From NCBI RefSeq assembly GCF_000002425.4, contig NC_037275.1, positions 8,826,450 through 8,890,449 on the forward strand: a stretch of DNA of 64,000 nt, given 5' to 3'. The DNA comes from Physcomitrium patens (Eukaryota > Streptophyta > Bryopsida > Funariales > Funariaceae). The notes beneath the pieces were generated by a model that made no database searches, was not told where the DNA came from, and saw only the letters and a list, made by a program, of their open reading frames with translations. Shown here piece after piece: positions 61,516-64,000 of the stretch (its first letter is position 1; each line of letters begins with the position of its first letter). Made by a program: the position numbers and the translations under genes.

Positions 61516-62867
61516 ATGGCTATGGCGAGGTCTCTGCTTGCTCTTGCTCGCATGGGCAATGGAGCTCGCGTCTTCCAGAAAAATCTCCACCCCCATGCGG
61601 CGCTTCTTGCCCCCTCGAGTTCTTCATCTTTCCCGACCCAGCTAGTAGCTCCTTTGTCTCGCTATGGCGCCTCGTTCCGGTTCTTGAGCGGCGATCATAC
61701 TGCCAAGTGGATGCAGGTTTGCTGATCTCTTCGTTTTCGAGATGTGGCTGATGATTTCTAGTGGGAGTAATTTTTTCTGGTTTAAGTTCTGAGGTGTAAT
61801 GTAGGTGTTTACTTGAGGGTTCGATGGATTTAGTGTTGTGGTTTGTTGGATTATTGAATCATTCTGGGTGGACATGTAATATCTCGTGGTTGAATTTGGC
61901 GCAGTCAGTGCTTGTAATATAGATTCTGTGACGGATGGGCATTTGGTTCCTCTGAAGCCCCAGGAATCATCCTTTGACATTCCAACCCTAACTTTGCTTA
62001 GTGCTTGAGGGGGCTTTGGGATAATGGGAATCGTTGGGATTCTTGAAAGATTCACTGGAATTGGAGACACCTGTAATTTGTGGTGCATTGAGTACCTTAT
62101 ACCCAATTTAGAATTTTTCCAATTTCTCTCATCAGTCAATGCAGATGAAATGCAGGGGTTTGGAAAAATTGCAGCATAGTGGGTTTGCTGTTCTGTAAGT
62201 CTTCGATAATATCCCTCGTTTGGAAGGGTTTATGGTATCTCAATTGGTCGTTTTAAACTGCTTACGTTTTGGAGTTTATTTGTAAGGATCTTTTTTATAT
62301 GTATGGAGGCATGCTTTCTTCTCTGAATATTTCCAGTTGAAGAAAGTATTCTCTTCCATAGTTTCATAAGACGTCGAGTAATGGTGCGAGTCTTTGAATT
62401 ACACATGAGAGGTCTAGATCTGAAATTGAAGTTTCATACCTAACGTAAGCGTGCTCACTTATATATAATCAGAACACCGAAAACAAGAAGTCTCCTATGG
62501 AGTTGATTCAGGAAGTACCTCCAATCGACGTCGATGCCCGAATCGCGGCTTGTGAAGGAGGTACACTTATTTCGCGTTTATTTGAATTTATGCTCTCCTT
62601 CTGCTTGTTATTATCACTCTGTCTTTCTTTAGTTGCAATTAGTGAATTAGTGGTTTGACTCAGGTTTTAATTTTATGAGCTACTGGGTGTTCCAACACTG
62701 ATGCTTGAGGTGAAGACCTTATTTTGTGGTATTCTGTATATCTTGCAGGGACGGACCCCGCTTTGGGTCACCCAATCGAGTACATAAGCCTAGATGGCGT
62801 AGGTCCACATGTGTGCAAGTATTGTGGTCTCAGATATAATCAAAGGAATGCCCATGGGCACCATTGA
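61516..62867 (+). CDS. NDUFS6: Mitochondrial complex I 13-kDa zinc subunit, 135 aa
   Basis: Nuclear-encoded accessory subunit of NADH:ubiquinone oxidoreductase, matrix arm, holding a structural zinc needed for late assembly. Three exons: 61516-61716, 62473-62560, 62749-62867 (TGA), GT-AG and in frame. Residues 1-58 form a Ser/Ala/Arg-rich presequence with few acidic residues, typical of mitochondrial import. The mature part starts HTAKWMQ, then SPMELIQEVPPIDVDARIAA. Zinc ligands by family comparison are Cys94 (ACEGG), His104 (LGHPIEYI), Cys119 and Cys122 (HVCKYCGLRY). The tail is QRNAHGHH. The frame is open upstream of 61516; I chose this ATG because the residues before it are not conserved and a presequence follows directly. 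A second ATG at 61522 would remove only two residues. Confidence 0.93.
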
Positions 62868-64000
62868 CATTGAAAACATTTTTATTTTTCTTAAATAATT
62901 TGGCCCATCAGTTCCAACACTTTCACTTGCCCCAGCTGGCTACAAACTGATGTATACATTGATTTTTGGCTTTGCTACATCAGATCATGCTCTGTAGATG
63001 GAGCTTATTTGTTGTCCTGCTGTTGCAACATGTGGACCTTACAATTTTTATTTCTGAAATGACAATACTACTTGTAGTTATCTTTAATAAACTAATACCC
63101 TATCTGTAGGTGGGGCATTGGCATTTATCCAACACCTTACCAAGCCTTAATATATCCTGTTTCAGTTCAAATATCTATTGAGATTTCAAATCCTCTATTT
63201 GTTTTTAGTTTTAAAGTGAAAAATCTTATCTAGTTTTCATTGGAATTATTTTCTTGAGAGTTGTATGTTCATTTGTGACTTTTGTAAGGAAGTGAAGGGT
63301 TTAAGTGATAGAAAGAAAAAAAATGTTTGAAGCTCATCTTAAGTTTTGAGTTGCTGTTACAGGCAACAGTACTAAACTTCTACAACAATTTTTATTTCTG
63401 TAAGACCTTGTCATGAGTGTAACTTGAACAAGATGTTGCATTAAAAATAATTATTTTAAAGCTTTGATCAACTAAGCCCAACTGCATTATTGAGTGTAAG
63501 AAAATTAGTGGTTTCTTAACTTTCGTTTTAGTTGCTGCATATCTTTAAAGAGTCTTATTGGATTTATCAATCTGAAAACTTAAGAAGCACAATATCTTTG
63601 TTAAAATGTTTGAGGACTTTGTTAAAGATATTGTTACTGATATTTTTTCTAAAATTTGGATTAAACATCATGACTAAATATTTCTAGGCTTAAGACATTT
63701 GGTCATGAAATGGAATAAGGAGATATATACAAAAGAAAATACCATTGAAATCTTTTTATTTGTGAAACAAACGAGTAAAGTAAGGGAAATGATGAAGATT
63801 ATGAATGAGATTTGACATGATTTATTCTTTCTCTTTATTTTAAAACAAAAAAACATAAGACTAACAGTTTCAAATTCAATTTTTTTTAATGACAACTACG
63901 CAACATCAAGTTACTTTCCTAATAGAACCATGTTTTTACATTTTTTTGTTACTAGAATGCAAATGATGCTTTTGTCTAATTTTTTAGCTAAATTCCTAAA
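62868..64000. other. 3' flank of NDUFS6 and AT-rich intergenic DNA
   Basis: An AATAAA polyadenylation-like signal lies near 63086. No gene supported. The minus-strand frame at 63674-63895 is AT-rich and resembles nothing known. Confidence 0.55.

Overview
This window is plant nuclear DNA. Its genes are interrupted by GT-AG introns of mostly 80-600 bp, and their proteins belong to plant or pan-eukaryotic families. It also carries plant-type promoter elements (telo-boxes) and a block of Ty3/gypsy chromoviruses. The compact genes, the AT-rich decayed retrotransposons and the style of the chromodomain elements suggest a bryophyte, perhaps a moss. That placement is inference and was not tested against a database.

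Layout. 1-2563 (+) is the 3' part of a CTNNBL1 gene, a spliceosome-associated armadillo protein. 4031-5340 is an unassigned island of ordinary base composition. 5782-23737 is a nest of three minus-strand chromovirus retrotransposons, A inside B inside C. It was resolved from six LTR copies and from a GCTTA target-site duplication that rejoins C across B. A fourth truncated copy (D) follows at 24420-25660. 25661-31669 is AT-rich intergenic DNA, then GC-normal DNA and the upstream region of a C2H2 zinc-finger gene (31670-33551, +). 35441-39486 is simple-repeat-rich upstream DNA of a secreted GH28 polygalacturonase-like gene (39487-42799, +). 43883-44945 is a DNA-transposon-like unit with terminal inverted repeats over 100 bp long. 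45783-49720 (+) is WDR12/YTM1, a ribosome-biogenesis factor with a telo-box about 150 bp upstream of its ATG. 53185-55563 (+) is a WAT1-related drug/metabolite transporter family protein. 55991-60506 (-) is a CNNM/DUF21-CBS transporter-like protein. It is head-to-head with 61516-62867 (+), a mitochondrial complex I 13-kDa zinc subunit (NDUFS6). 62868-64000 is AT-rich flank.

The genes form no functional cluster; they are ordinary single plant genes (splicing, transcription or regulation, cell wall, ribosome assembly, membrane transport, respiration). For the six complete genes I joined exons by hand; every junction keeps frame, and lengths are 420, 483, 434, 404, 515 and 135 aa. The least ordinary content is the nested retrotransposon block, the long-TIR element, the upstream ORFs before the polygalacturonase and WDR12 genes, and the unassigned island at 4-5.3 kb.
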